64,000 bases of DNA from Oceanobacter kriegii DSM 6294 (GCF_000422845.1 NZ_AUGV01000008.1:124001-188000), one strand, 5' to 3'; counted from the first letter of the stretch, positions 8,214 through 17,782 are shown. The notes: generated from the sequence alone by a model not told the origin. Numbers and translations: made by a program.

Positions 8214-9110
8214 ATGTGCAGCAAATCTGATATCCCCTACGTATTACCTGTCTCAAATCAAGCCGCGCGACTGTTCCACGGCCGTGGCCATGCCTGGCCG
8301 GGACTGCATCACATCAACATCGACTGGTACGCGCCGGTGGTGTTTATCACCCTCTACGAAGCCGAAGATGCCGAGCGTTTACAGGCGTTAGCCAATGAGC
8401 TGTTCGCTGCCATTGATGAGTGCGACACCGTGATCGCCCAGTATCGCCACGAATCCATGGCACCAATGGAAGCACTGGTGGGACAATTACCGGACGCCCT
8501 TACGGTGGAAGAACATGGCCTGAAATACGGCCTGAACTTTGGCAAATTCCAGAATATTGGCTTGTTTCCCGACATGGCCAATGGCCGCTTGTGGGTGAAA
8601 CAACAGGCGCAGGGCAAACGGGTATTGAACCTGTTTTCCTACACCTGTGGGTTCTCGGTTGCGGCACTGGCCGGTGGTGCCGACAAGGTGGTCAATTTCG
8701 ATATGAGCAAGCGGGCACTGTCGATTGGCCGCGACAATCATCGTCTGAACGACCATGACCTGAGTCGGGTGGTGTTTGAAGGTGTGGATATTTTCCGTTC
8801 GTTCGGACGCCTTAAAAAGCACGGCCCGTACGATTTGGTGATTTCCGATCCGCCAACCTTCCAGAAGGGCAGTGTCGATATTCGCAAGGACTACCCGAGG
8901 CTGGTACGTCGACTGCGTGACTATCTGGCACCGCAGGCAGAGCTGCTGTTGTGCCTGAACGCCCCCGAACTGGGCGCCGACTTCCTGTTGGATGTGGTTG
9001 CGCAAGAGTGCCCGGACTGGCAGTTCATTGAGCGCATTGCCAACCCGGACGCCTTCGTAGAAGCCACAGAAACCAGTGGCCTGAAGGTGCTCAGGTTTCG
9101 TGCTCCCTGA
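8214..9110 (+). CDS. class I SAM-dependent methyltransferase, RlmI-like
   Basis: 298 residues from the ATG at 8214, which has GGTGAG just upstream; an in-frame TTG at 8199 is less likely. The second half has the Rossmann-fold methyltransferase core of the RlmI/RlmK type: GKRVLNLFSYTCGFSVAALAGG (SAM loop), VVNFDMSKRALSIGRDN, and the catalytic-site motif DLVISDPPTFQKGS, typical of rRNA base methylation near the DPP(x)F signature. The protein lacks the N-terminal PUA domain of full-length RlmI (about 396 aa). 23S rRNA is therefore the probable but unproven substrate. It stands alone between divergent and co-directed neighbours. Confidence 0.75.
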   Translation: MCSKSDIPYVLPVSNQAARLFHGRGHAWPGLHHINIDWYAPVVFITLYEAEDAERLQALANELFAAIDECDTVIAQYRHESMAPMEALVGQLPDALTVEEHGLKYGLNFGKFQNIGLFPDMANGRLWVKQQAQGKRVLNLFSYTCGFSVAALAGGADKVVNFDMSKRALSIGRDNHRLNDHDLSRVVFEGVDIFRSFGRLKKHGPYDLVISDPPTFQKGSVDIRKDYPRLVRRLRDYLAPQAELLLCLNAPELGADFLLDVVAQECPDWQFIERIANPDAFVEATETSGLKVLRFRAP

Positions 9111-9224
9111 TGGCAGAAGCATCGCTGCTGCAGCCGGATATGAAGCTGTTGCGGTGACGGCCTTGCGGGTTGGCGGTAGCATGACCGTGATTCAGAGGTT
9201 TCTTTTCAGCTCAGGGAGTTCTTT

Positions 9225-9851
9225 ATGCTTTACGATTTTTCAGACACATCCGCCGGACAACGCTACTTTCTGATGACGCAGTCGATCATGCCTCGGCCTA
9301 TTGCCTGGATTCTGACTGAAAACCCGGATGGCTCTCACAACCTGGCGCCGTTTTCCTTCTTTACGCCGGTTTGCTCCAATCCGCCGACGCTGGTGGTGTC
9401 AGTAGGTAACAAGGAAGCGGGTATTCCGAAGGATACCTGGGCCAATATTCAGCGCACGGGTCATGCGGTTGTTCATGTGCCATCGCTGCGTCATATCGAT
9501 TCGGTGAACTGTTCAGCCGCAACGCTGGATGCCGGTGTCAGTGAGGTTGTAGAGGCAGGCCTGACCACGGTGCCTTTACAGACGGTCGCCGGGGACGAAT
9601 ACCCGCTGCCACGCATTGATGGGGTGGATGTTGCCTACGGCTGCCGCTATCAACAGCATGTGGATTTAGGTGAAGCACCGCAGCACATTGTGTTTCTGGA
9701 AGTCGAACACCTGTACGTTGCCGATGAGGTGTTGGTTGAGGTGAAAGACCGCAAACAGATTGGCGCGGATGAGCTGAACCCGCTGTCGCGCCTGGGCGGC
9801 GCGGACTATGCCGTCATCGGTGACAAGCACAGCCGCGCCAGACCTGACTAG
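9225..9851 (+). CDS. flavin reductase-like domain protein
   Basis: A 208-residue protein of the flavin-reductase-like FMN-binding split-barrel family (PF01613). The N-terminal half shows the usual TQSIMPRPIAWILT, LAPFSFFTPVCSNPPTLVVS and DTWANIQRTGHAVVHV. Proteins of this type bind FMN and reduce it or act as small oxidoreductases; the physiological substrate cannot be inferred. A GGGAG lies about 8 bases before the ATG at 9225. The gene is convergent with feoB, with only 5 bp between the stop codons. Confidence 0.8.
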   Translation: MLYDFSDTSAGQRYFLMTQSIMPRPIAWILTENPDGSHNLAPFSFFTPVCSNPPTLVVSVGNKEAGIPKDTWANIQRTGHAVVHVPSLRHIDSVNCSAATLDAGVSEVVEAGLTTVPLQTVAGDEYPLPRIDGVDVAYGCRYQQHVDLGEAPQHIVFLEVEHLYVADEVLVEVKDRKQIGADELNPLSRLGGADYAVIGDKHSRARPD

Positions 9852-9856
9852 GTTCC

Positions 9857-12130
9857 CTAGCCGACGCTGGTCAGCGGAATCAGTGCAGCATCGCGTTTTT
9901 GGGCATGGCGGCGTATTTGCCATAAACAGCCGCCAATAAAGAAGCCACAGGCGAGTACCCAGATCACCGAGCTGACCGGGTGCACGCCGAGGCTGCCAAT
10001 CTGATACACAATCACCGCGGTGGTGTAAGCCAAGCCGGTACTCCAGCCCGCCACAAATAACATCCAGCGCATACCGGCTTCTCGTACCATGGCTCCCAGG
10101 GTTGCCACACACGGCGTGTACAGCAGCACAAAGACCAGATAAGAGAACGCTGCCAGTTGGCTACCGAACAACTGCTCCATGGCCGTAAAGGTGCCGTTGT
10201 GAACGCCTTGCTCAACGGTCTGGTCAGCACCAACAAGGCCAAGGCCCAGCGGGTCGAGCAGGTTGTTGGAAACGTCGATCAGGTTGGCCGGAATGGTTAG
10301 TACAGCCTCTTGCAGTGAGCCCCACAAATCGTACTCACCGCCTGCTTCTGCATCTTCCGGGTTATAAAGCGCATCCAGCGTACCGACCACGGCCTCCTTG
10401 GCGAAGATACCGGTAATGATGCCCACAGTGGCAGGCCAGTTGTCTTCTTCTACGCCCAGTGGCGCCAGTACCGGGGTGGCGACACGAGCGATTTCAGACA
10501 GTACCGACTTCTCGTTGTTTTCGTTGCCAAAGCTGCCGTCGGTACCGATGGAGTTCAGGAACGACAGAATGGTCACCACCATGATGATGGTCTTACCGGC
10601 GCGGCGGATAAACGAGCGCAGGCGCTCCCAGGTTTTCAGCAGTACGCCTCGTACGGTCGGAATGTGGTAAGCCGGCAGCTCCATCACAAACGGCGTCAGT
10701 TCCGGTTTGAACAGGGTGTGCTTCAACGCCAGACCGGTGAGCAGCGCCATGGCGATGCCCAGAACATAGAGGCTGAATACCATGGTGGCACCGCTGTCCG
10801 AGAAGAAGGCGGCGGCAAACAGGGCGAATACCGACAGCCGGGCACCACAGGACATAAAAGGCGCCATGGCAATGGTCAGCAGACGATCCTTGTGGGTGTC
10901 CATGGTGCGGGCGGCCATCACCGACGGGACGTTGCAGCCGAAGCCGACGATCAAGGGCACAAAGGATTTACCGGGTAAGCCAACCGCGCGCATCAGCCGG
11001 TCCATCACAAACGCAGCGCGGGCCATATAACCGGAATCTTCGATAATGGATAAGAACAGATACAGACCACCAATAATCGGAATAAAGGTGGCGACCAGCT
11101 GAATACCACCGCCAAAACCATCGGCCAACAAGATCACCAGCCAGGCGGGCAGGGATATGGCTTCCAGCAGGTAACGGAAACCATCAACAAATATCGCCGC
11201 AGAGGCGATGTCGAAGAAATCAATAAAGGCGCCGCCAATGTTGATGGCGAAGGTGAACATCAGGTACATCACGGCAAAAAAGAACGGGATACCGATGTAT
11301 CGATTGATCACAATACTATCAATCTTCTCGGTAATGGTTTTCTTGTGTTCTGTGCGATGACTGATTTGACGGGTAATACCTTGCAGGGTCTGGTAACGGG
11401 AGTTGGCCAAAATAACGTCTATCGGCTGTTCGTATTCCGCTTCCAGTGTTAATCGCCATTGCTCACCAGCCTGATGCAAATCGGCATTACCGTATTCCTG
11501 ACTTTCCAATGCACTGACGGCGTGCCAGCGTGGAGAATCATCATTTGGTATTAATGCGGATAATTCATTCAGGGCTTGTTGTAGTAATCCGCTGGCCTGC
11601 CAAACAGGCGTCGGCGCAGTGGCATGTTGCAACGTGTTGCCGATAACCTGGCGTAATTCATCAATACCTTCGCCTTGCGCTGCAACAATAGGAACAACCG
11701 GTACGCCCAGCAACTTCGACATTTTGGTGGTATCGATATGCAGGCCTTCCCGCTCGGCGACATCCAGCATATTGACGGCGATAATCATGGGTACACCCAT
11801 ATCCAGCAACTGACTGCTGAGATACAGATTGCGCTCCAGATTACTGCCATCAACAATATTGATCACCAGATCCGATTCTTGCGACAACACAAACTCGCGG
11901 GCGATACGTTCATCCAGCGACAATTCGTGGTCATTGCTGTCGAGGGCATAGGTACCCGGCAAATCCACCAATATATGACGCTGCTGCTGAATGGATATGG
12001 CGCCTTCCTTCTTTTCCACGGTGACGCCTGGCCAGTTACCGACTTTCTGGCGGGCGCCGGTCAGCTGGTTAAAGAGGGTGGTCTTGCCGCAGTTGGGGTT
12101 GCCGATCAGGCCAATGGTTGCAGGCTTCAT
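9857..12130 (-). CDS. feoB: ferrous iron transport protein B
   Basis: A 757-residue FeoB. The N-terminal GTPase has G1 GNPNCGKTTLFN, G3 DLPGTYAL and G4 NMLD; then comes the GDI region and a C-terminal polytopic membrane domain with two Gate motifs, the first around FVPLIVGFGCNVPSVMAART and the second around LYTPCVATLGAM. Length and order are normal for the family. It imports Fe(II) across the inner membrane, driven or regulated by GTP hydrolysis. Its start overlaps the feoA stop by 4 bp. No feoC follows. A Fur-box-like site lies upstream of feoA. Confidence 0.97.
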   Translation of the reverse strand: MKPATIGLIGNPNCGKTTLFNQLTGARQKVGNWPGVTVEKKEGAISIQQQRHILVDLPGTYALDSNDHELSLDERIAREFVLSQESDLVINIVDGSNLERNLYLSSQLLDMGVPMIIAVNMLDVAEREGLHIDTTKMSKLLGVPVVPIVAAQGEGIDELRQVIGNTLQHATAPTPVWQASGLLQQALNELSALIPNDDSPRWHAVSALESQEYGNADLHQAGEQWRLTLEAEYEQPIDVILANSRYQTLQGITRQISHRTEHKKTITEKIDSIVINRYIGIPFFFAVMYLMFTFAINIGGAFIDFFDIASAAIFVDGFRYLLEAISLPAWLVILLADGFGGGIQLVATFIPIIGGLYLFLSIIEDSGYMARAAFVMDRLMRAVGLPGKSFVPLIVGFGCNVPSVMAARTMDTHKDRLLTIAMAPFMSCGARLSVFALFAAAFFSDSGATMVFSLYVLGIAMALLTGLALKHTLFKPELTPFVMELPAYHIPTVRGVLLKTWERLRSFIRRAGKTIIMVVTILSFLNSIGTDGSFGNENNEKSVLSEIARVATPVLAPLGVEEDNWPATVGIITGIFAKEAVVGTLDALYNPEDAEAGGEYDLWGSLQEAVLTIPANLIDVSNNLLDPLGLGLVGADQTVEQGVHNGTFTAMEQLFGSQLAAFSYLVFVLLYTPCVATLGAMVREAGMRWMLFVAGWSTGLAYTTAVIVYQIGSLGVHPVSSVIWVLACGFFIGGCLWQIRRHAQKRDAALIPLTSVG

Positions 12131-12363
12131 GCAATGCCCTCCACTAGCAGAATGGCGGCTTCTGTTTTACGCAGGCTGACAGAGCGACCTTTTAATACCA
12201 GTTGAATAGGGTCGCCCAGCGGGGCCACTCGTTTTATTTCGACTTCCGTTCCGGGAACAATACCCAGAGCCAGTAATTTGCGGCGGAATTGCGCGTCCGT
12301 ATGGGTAAACCCGGTTACCGTTACGGATGAGCCTATCGCGGCTTGATCCAGAGTCTTGGTCAT
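12127..12363 (-). CDS. feoA: ferrous iron transport protein A
   Basis: 78 residues from the ATG at 12363. The SH3-like FeoA fold is recognisable in LALGIVPGTEVEIKRVAPLG followed by DPIQLVLKGRSVSLRKTEAA. The open frame extends far upstream, but those residues match nothing and cover the promoter and Fur-like site, so the short start is preferred. No clear Shine-Dalgarno sequence precedes this ATG, which is unusual. FeoA is a small cytosolic partner needed for FeoB-dependent Fe(II) uptake. Overlap with feoB implies coupled translation. Confidence 0.92.
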   Translation of the reverse strand: MTKTLDQAAIGSSVTVTGFTHTDAQFRRKLLALGIVPGTEVEIKRVAPLGDPIQLVLKGRSVSLRKTEAAILLVEGIA

Positions 12364-12831
12364 GAGGGGGCGCCTGTGTAGACGGGAGGGGTAATTTTGG
12401 CGATGGTAATGTGTATCATTTTGACGAACAAGGAGACCTGTCAGGATTTGGGTCTTTGCAACAATGCGTTGCTGAAAGGTTAATCTCACGGCGGTTTTTT
12501 CTGACGTGCAAGTCAGGAAACATCTGGGATTGAAAAGGCCTTGATTACAAACCACTGATTTCATGGCTGTTTTTTTCGGTGGCCCGGGATGTCTGAATCG
12601 ACCACTTTGTGAACTCTTATATGCGGTTTGGGTAATTGTGTTTATTTTATGGATATCGCCTTGACGCCAACGAATCATTGTATAAATTTATATTATCAGT
12701 TTATTATATGCGGAAATTTCAGGTAGGCTTCTCCTGAAAGCATGATTTGATAATAATACCTGTTGCATCTGGCCCATGGATTGGTCTGCACAGGAAACTA
12801 TGGCTTAAAACTGAAAGTTGTAGAGGTGAAT
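12364..12831. other. intergenic region between divergent feoAB and mvaT-like gene
   Basis: 468 bp without a credible gene. The feoA side carries the Fur-box-like site at 12405-12423. The mvaT side (about 12660-12760) is strongly AT-rich with several TATTAT/TTATAT strings, as expected for a promoter of a nucleoid protein gene that represses itself. No terminator or RNA gene is seen. Confidence 0.5.
12405..12423 (-). promoter_or_regulatory. putative Fur box upstream of feoAB
   Basis: Read on the minus strand, caaaatgatacacattacc matches the classical 19-base Fur consensus (gataatgataatcattatc) at 14 positions, including ATGATA and CATTA in the two half-sites. It ends 42 bp before the feoA ATG, a normal promoter position. 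Iron-repressed feoAB is common in this group. Confidence 0.55.
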
Positions 12832-13290
12832 ATGAGCATCCTGGATACCGATATTGAAAAGCAAATTCAGCAGCACCAGCAGAAGATTATGGAGCTGGAG
12901 CAGCTGAAAAAAGATCACGAGAAAAAACTCGAAGGCCTGAAGCAGTTCGACGCTGAAATCAAACGCCTGTGTGAAGAGCGTTCTCTGACTGAAGACGAGC
13001 TGTATGTATCCCGCTCCGAGCAAATCGAGAAGTGGATTACCGATATGGCCAAGCAGGAAGCTCCTTCTGCTATTTATAACAGCCTGCGCAAGCATTTCGA
13101 AAAAGCAGCTAACCGTGCAGCCAAAGGCGGCAAGAAAGCGGTTGCGGCTAACAAGCCAAAACTGGAAGTGGGTGAATACACCAACCCAAATACCGGTGAA
13201 ACGGTTGAGAAGATCAAGCGTAACCCACGTCAATTGGATCAGTGGATTGCAGAACACGGTATTGAAACCGTAAAAGGCTGGAAATCCTGA
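12832..13290 (+). CDS. MvaT/MvaU-type H-NS-like nucleoid protein
   Basis: 152 residues from the ATG at 12832, preceded by GAGGTGA. The N-terminal part (MSILDTDIEKQIQQHQQKIM onward, to about residue 65) is a coiled coil for oligomerisation. The C-terminal GEYTNPNTGETVEKIKRNPR with QLDQWIAEHGIETVKGWKS is the DNA-binding domain of the Pseudomonas MvaT family, which uses an AT-pincer rather than the enterobacterial QGR hook. It is longer than typical MvaT (about 124 aa), owing to a longer linker. Proteins of this class silence AT-rich, often foreign, DNA. A strong terminator follows at 13332-13369. Confidence 0.85.
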   Translation: MSILDTDIEKQIQQHQQKIMELEQLKKDHEKKLEGLKQFDAEIKRLCEERSLTEDELYVSRSEQIEKWITDMAKQEAPSAIYNSLRKHFEKAANRAAKGGKKAVAANKPKLEVGEYTNPNTGETVEKIKRNPRQLDQWIAEHGIETVKGWKS

Positions 13291-13331
13291 TCGTCGGAAT
13301 ATCCGAATCTCTGTTCACTCGCCTGATCAGC

Positions 13332-13369
13332 AAAAAAGCCCGCACTGTTTAACAGAGCGGGCTTTTTTT
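13332..13369. terminator. bidirectional Rho-independent terminator
   Basis: The stem aaagcccgc/gcgggcttt around an 11-13 base loop is flanked by A's on the left and seven T's on the right. It lies between the mvaT-like gene and the convergent RNase II gene and could serve both. Confidence 0.9.
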
Positions 13370-13480
13370 GTGGTTTGCGTTTGGGCGCTATCTTGCGGTG
13401 GACGCAGAATATCAGACGAACATTACCATAGGGCTATACAGGGCTTTTACAAAGCCTGTGTAGCCCATGGCAATTTATAC

Positions 13481-15412
13481 TTACTTAACTAACGCCAGTT
13501 TCAATTCGCGGTTTTGCGGATTCAGGCTTTCCACTTTCACCCGAACCATCTGGCCGATATCAAAACGCTCTTCGCCTTTAACGTGGCTGAGGGTTTTGCT
13601 CTGGAAGCTCCAGTCCTTGGCTTTGCGGCGATCAATCTGACCATCAATACCAAAGTCTTCCAGCCGCACGGTAATGCTGCTCTGATTGGCGTAGTGGATG
13701 GTGGCGTCGAATTCCGCTTCCGCTGGCAGGGTTTGCAACCATTGCAGCTTGAGCCATTGCTCAGACTGATTGGCGGCGACGCGGGCACGGGTCTGCTTGT
13801 CCTGAATATCAGTGAGGACTTCCTGCGCTGGCGCGTCAGCGGCTTGTTCCTGCAGCAGGGTGGCAATCAGGCGGTGCACCAGCAGGTCGTTGTACTTGCG
13901 CAGTGGCGACGTCATGGTGGTGTATCGCTGGAAGCCCAGACCCATGTGCGGGGTACGCTCAGTGGTCAGGGTGCTGCGGTCAAGCTGGCGGCTGATGATG
14001 TCACGCAGCGCCAGTGGGCCTTCGTGAGCGTTGGCTTGTTGCATATAGCCAACATAATCTTCCAGCGTCTTGAACTTTGGCTTGCTCTCCAGCGCCAGTG
14101 ATTCTTTCAGCATGCTGGCAACGTCGCCGATGCGTTCGGTGCGAATGCCGTTGTGCTGTACAAAGATGCCTGTCTCACGGGCGTCCAGCCACTCGGCGCA
14201 GAGGCGGTTGCAGACCAGCATGCACTCTTCCACCAGCTTTTGGGCATCGTTGCGATCCTGACGCAGGATCTCCTGCACCTTGCCGTGTTCGTCCATCACC
14301 AGACGGTAGTCCGGACGGTCGTCCATGGTCAGTGCCGTTTGATGACGGTGGCTGGCCAGGGCCTTGAAGCAGTCGCCCAGCGCTTGCAGGGAGTCGGTGA
14401 CATTGGCAGGGATCTGGCCGTTGCTGTTGTCGGCCAGGAACTCCGCGACCTGAACGTAGCTCAGCTTGGCTTTGTTGGTGATCACGGCCTGACGCAATTG
14501 CAGCAGCTCGCTGGCACCGTCGTTGGAAACCTGAATATCCGCTACCAACGCCATGCGTGGCTGATCCTGTTGCAGCGAGCACAGCTGTTCAGACAGCACG
14601 GCTGGCAGCATTGGCAACACCTGACCCGGGAAGTAGGCAGAAGTCGCACGAGCTTGAGCGGCCAGGTCGAGTTCCGAACCCGGTGCAATCACAGCAGCCG
14701 GATCGGCGATGGCCACTTGCAGCAGCCAGCCGCTGTCGTTGGCGGTTGCACTCAGGGCGTCATCCAGATCACGGGTCGAAGCGGAATCGATGGTTACGAA
14801 GGCAACGTCATTGAGGTCGGCGCGGCCAGCCTGGGCAGCTTCCAGCCCCTGTTCAACCAGAGCGTTGGCAGCGTTCAATTCGGCTTCGCTGAACTCACCC
14901 TGCAGTTCCCACTTGGCTTGCATAAAACGATTTTCGATGCCGCTTTCGTCGGCCTTGCCAATCAGTTCGGTAACCTGAGCCTGGGCCTTGCCGCTTGGGT
15001 ACGGGTGTTGGCTCAGTTTGCCGGACACCAGCATGCCGTCTTCGGCCTTATTGCGCAGCTTGGGCGGCACAAAGATCCAGCGATTCAGAGCCGGGTGGTC
15101 TGGCTGAATAAAATGGCCTTTGCCTTTGACGATGTACTGGCCACAGAAACGGTCAAGCTCGGTGGAAATCAGCTTTTCGATCAGCGCCTGGGATTTCTTT
15201 TCATCCACTTGCTCAACGCGGAACGCGACGCGGTCGCCGGGCAGCACTTTTTCCATCTCTTCAGGAGACAGGTAGTACTGTTGGTTATCGTCTGTCACTA
15301 CAAAACCAAAGCGTCCGGCCGTCGAGCGAACCTTGCCTTCGAATCGAGGAATGCTGTTATGAATTTCTTGCTTGAGGTTTTTCAGTTGTGACAGTGCGCT
15401 TTGATCTAGCAT
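13481..15412 (-). CDS. rnb: exoribonuclease II
   Basis: 643 residues, the normal length of RNase II (644 in E. coli) and much shorter than RNase R. Order: N-terminal cold-shock domains (GRFGFVVTDDNQQYYLSP..), the RNB catalytic domain with VTIDSASTRDLDDALSATA, which supplies the clustered metal-binding aspartates, and a C-terminal S1-like domain ending GQMVRVKVESLNPQNRELKL. It degrades single-stranded RNA processively from the 3' end in the cytoplasm. The N-terminus lines up with the family, although GGTGGA lies unusually close to the ATG at 15412. It is monocistronic as far as can be seen. Confidence 0.9.
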   Translation of the reverse strand: MLDQSALSQLKNLKQEIHNSIPRFEGKVRSTAGRFGFVVTDDNQQYYLSPEEMEKVLPGDRVAFRVEQVDEKKSQALIEKLISTELDRFCGQYIVKGKGHFIQPDHPALNRWIFVPPKLRNKAEDGMLVSGKLSQHPYPSGKAQAQVTELIGKADESGIENRFMQAKWELQGEFSEAELNAANALVEQGLEAAQAGRADLNDVAFVTIDSASTRDLDDALSATANDSGWLLQVAIADPAAVIAPGSELDLAAQARATSAYFPGQVLPMLPAVLSEQLCSLQQDQPRMALVADIQVSNDGASELLQLRQAVITNKAKLSYVQVAEFLADNSNGQIPANVTDSLQALGDCFKALASHRHQTALTMDDRPDYRLVMDEHGKVQEILRQDRNDAQKLVEECMLVCNRLCAEWLDARETGIFVQHNGIRTERIGDVASMLKESLALESKPKFKTLEDYVGYMQQANAHEGPLALRDIISRQLDRSTLTTERTPHMGLGFQRYTTMTSPLRKYNDLLVHRLIATLLQEQAADAPAQEVLTDIQDKQTRARVAANQSEQWLKLQWLQTLPAEAEFDATIHYANQSSITVRLEDFGIDGQIDRRKAKDWSFQSKTLSHVKGEERFDIGQMVRVKVESLNPQNRELKLALVK

Positions 15413-15583
15413 TCCACCGGTCCTGGCCGTTCTAAAAAGGCCGTAGAGTGTAAAGTAGCGGCCCGCTTCAGGCTAGTGCGCGAATTCAAACGACTGTCTT
15501 AAATTCTTAACAGTGATTCCACACTATGGCCCCTCCAATAAAGGGGCATGGTCCAGGAGCATTGTCGCGCCGCCGGTTCCCTT

Positions 15584-15846
15584 GGGACCCTCTGAATAAC
15601 TCTGCACAGCTCTGCGCGAGTCCTGCAGGGTGTCAGAACAAGGCGGCGAATGCAGCGTAATGGCTGGCCCTTTCCAAATTCGCCAACGCTGTTCTGGCGG
15701 CATGCAGGCCGCGCCCTACGGGGATGGCAGGGCATTGCTGACTCTATGTCGCTGATTTTTGACTTGATCCGTCAGGCCTGCAAATCAGCTTCGTGATTCA
15801 GCTTCGCCCTGTCATCCAGAGCGGGCACCGAGTTATTCAGAGGGTC
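15584..15846. mobile_element. MITE-like element with 19-bp perfect terminal inverted repeats
   Basis: The segment starts with gggaccctctgaataactc (15584-15602) and ends with its exact reverse complement (15828-15846). It is about 263 bp long and has no transposase-sized frame. Inside, an imperfect palindrome (cagaaca..ggcgaat near 15634-15652 and attcgcc..tgttctg near 15676-15696) could form a large hairpin. The hexamer tccctt abuts the left end and recurs overlapping the right end, so a short target duplication is possible but not certain. It is best read as a non-autonomous element or the remnant of an insertion sequence. It ends 33 bp before the PhoD-like gene. The rest of the gap (15413-15583) shows nothing recognisable. 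Confidence 0.65.
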
Positions 15847-15879
15847 CCTTGTCTGTAATAAGATGAGAGAGACATCACT

Positions 15880-17742
15880 ATGTCAGGTAAACCTGAATTC
15901 AGCCGTCGTCGTTTTCTGAAAGCCTCTGCCGGAACCGCCGGTGCCATTACCGTTCCTGCGGTGCTCAGTGGTTGTTTTGGTGACGATGACAACGACGACC
16001 GCAGTACCGACACCCTGGAGCCGATTACCCGTTACGCCTCGTTTGTATTTGGTCACGGTGTTGCCTCTGGTGACCCGTTGGCCGATGCGGTGATTCTCTG
16101 GACCCGGGTAACCCCTTATGACGACGGCAGTGGCACAAGCCTTGATCAGGCGGAAGTGTTTTACGAAGTGGCGACCGACGCAGCCATGACCAATGTGGTG
16201 TCGGCGGGCTCTGTAGTCACTGATGCAGAACGCGACTACACGGTCAAAATCGATGTCACCGGTTTGGCCGCCAACACCACCTACTATTACCGGTTCAACG
16301 GCAGCGATGGCGAAGCCTCCGTGGTTGGCACCACTAAAACCCTGCCGGAAGGTTCGGTAGACAGCGTTGCTCTGGCGGTGTGCTCCTGCGCCAACTTTGC
16401 CGCTGGCCGGTTCAACGTGTATCAGGAAATTGCCAACAGCGCCGCCGATGCGGTGATTCATCTTGGCGATTACATTTACGAATACGGCTCCAATGAATAC
16501 CCGACCGAAGACGCCGAAGGGCGTCAGCCAGAACCGACGGCGGAAATCCTGACCCTGAGCCAATACCGCCACCGTTACGCGCAATACCGCACCGATGCCC
16601 AGTTGCAGGCGGCCCATGCCGCGAAGCCATTTATTTGTGTCTGGGATGACCATGAGCTGGCCAATGACACCTGGCTGAATGGTGCCGAAAACCACGATGA
16701 CACTACCGAAGGCAGTTTTTCCGAGCGTCGTGCGGCGGCTTTGCAGGCCTATCATGAATGGCTGCCGATTCGTACCGGGGCGGATAACTCGATCATTTAC
16801 CGGAACTTCGACTTCGGTGAATTGGTGCGCTTGCACATGCTGGACACCCGTATCGTTGCTCGTAGCGAACAACTCAGCTACAACGATTACGTCACCGCAG
16901 AAGGCATTGATAGCGCGGCGTTTACCGCTGCCATGTCGGACACCTCCCGTACTTTGCTGGGCAGTGCCCAGTCGGCCTGGCTTAATAACAGCCTGGCATC
17001 TTCCGGTGCCCGTTGGGATGTTTTGGGGCAGCAGGTTTTGATGGGCCGCATGTACATTCCACAGGAATTACTGCTGTTGTTGGGGCAGCTGCAAGCCACC
17101 AGCGACAGCGCCACCGCAGCGGCATTGCAGCAACAGCTGCTGACTTCCCTGAGTGAGCTGGCAACCATCAAGGGCACTATTGCTGCGGGTTACGAAGCGA
17201 CGTTAACGGCCGAACAGATTGCTCGGGTAACCACGGTTGCACCATATAACCTGGACGCCTGGGATGGCTACGAAGTGGCCCGGACCGCGATGTTCAGTCT
17301 GATCAAGGCCGCTGCTGCCAGCCGGGGTGATGTCAATCTGGTATCGCTGGCGGGAGATACCCACAACGCCTGGTCGAGCTACTTGTACCCGGTGAATTTG
17401 CTTATAGGGGAAACCGATGCCAGCCCATTGGGGGTTGAGTTTGCGACGCCTTCGGTGACGTCGCCGGGGCTGGAGGTGTACGCCGGTTTTGGCGCTGATA
17501 CCACCGGTACGCTGCAAGCCAGCTTTGAGCAAGTGATTTCACTGCTGGTGGATCACCTTGAATACCTCAATGCCGGTAATCGCGGTTATATGCTGGTGAC
17601 CTTCACTCAGGAAAGCGCCACCTGTGAATGGAACTTCGTCGACACCATTTCCAGCACCGACTACGGAGTCTTGTCGGCGCAAGCCAAAACCTTGCAGGTG
17701 ATGGCCGGTAGCGTGACCTTGAGCGAGCCCAACCTTCGATAA
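15880..17742 (+). CDS. PhoD-type alkaline phosphatase/phosphodiesterase, Tat-exported
   Basis: A 620-residue protein of the PhoD-like family (PF09423 with the N-terminal PF16655 domain). The N-terminus carries a twin-arginine signal, SRRRFLKAS (Arg 9-11), followed by a lipobox-like LSG-C32, so it may be a Tat-exported lipoprotein. Metal and phosphate ligands appear in VCSCANFAAGRFNVYQEIAN, VIHLGDYIYEYG, CVWDDHELANDTW and VSLAGDTHNAW. The family hydrolyses phosphomonoesters and phosphodiesters outside the cytoplasm with Fe/Ca cofactors and is often phosphate-regulated, though no Pho box was seen here. Its upstream region is occupied by the MITE-like element, which must supply or separate its promoter. 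Confidence 0.88.
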   Translation: MSGKPEFSRRRFLKASAGTAGAITVPAVLSGCFGDDDNDDRSTDTLEPITRYASFVFGHGVASGDPLADAVILWTRVTPYDDGSGTSLDQAEVFYEVATDAAMTNVVSAGSVVTDAERDYTVKIDVTGLAANTTYYYRFNGSDGEASVVGTTKTLPEGSVDSVALAVCSCANFAAGRFNVYQEIANSAADAVIHLGDYIYEYGSNEYPTEDAEGRQPEPTAEILTLSQYRHRYAQYRTDAQLQAAHAAKPFICVWDDHELANDTWLNGAENHDDTTEGSFSERRAAALQAYHEWLPIRTGADNSIIYRNFDFGELVRLHMLDTRIVARSEQLSYNDYVTAEGIDSAAFTAAMSDTSRTLLGSAQSAWLNNSLASSGARWDVLGQQVLMGRMYIPQELLLLLGQLQATSDSATAAALQQQLLTSLSELATIKGTIAAGYEATLTAEQIARVTTVAPYNLDAWDGYEVARTAMFSLIKAAAASRGDVNLVSLAGDTHNAWSSYLYPVNLLIGETDASPLGVEFATPSVTSPGLEVYAGFGADTTGTLQASFEQVISLLVDHLEYLNAGNRGYMLVTFTQESATCEWNFVDTISSTDYGVLSAQAKTLQVMAGSVTLSEPNLR

Positions 17743-17782
17743 CGCATCTTATAAGGTGCTCTAAAAAGTATCTTAAAAGATG

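Noticed and set aside
15499-15735. 78-residue minus-strand frame across the MITE-like element
   Set aside because: Very basic, cysteine- and arginine-rich translation with no ribosome site and no transposase motif.
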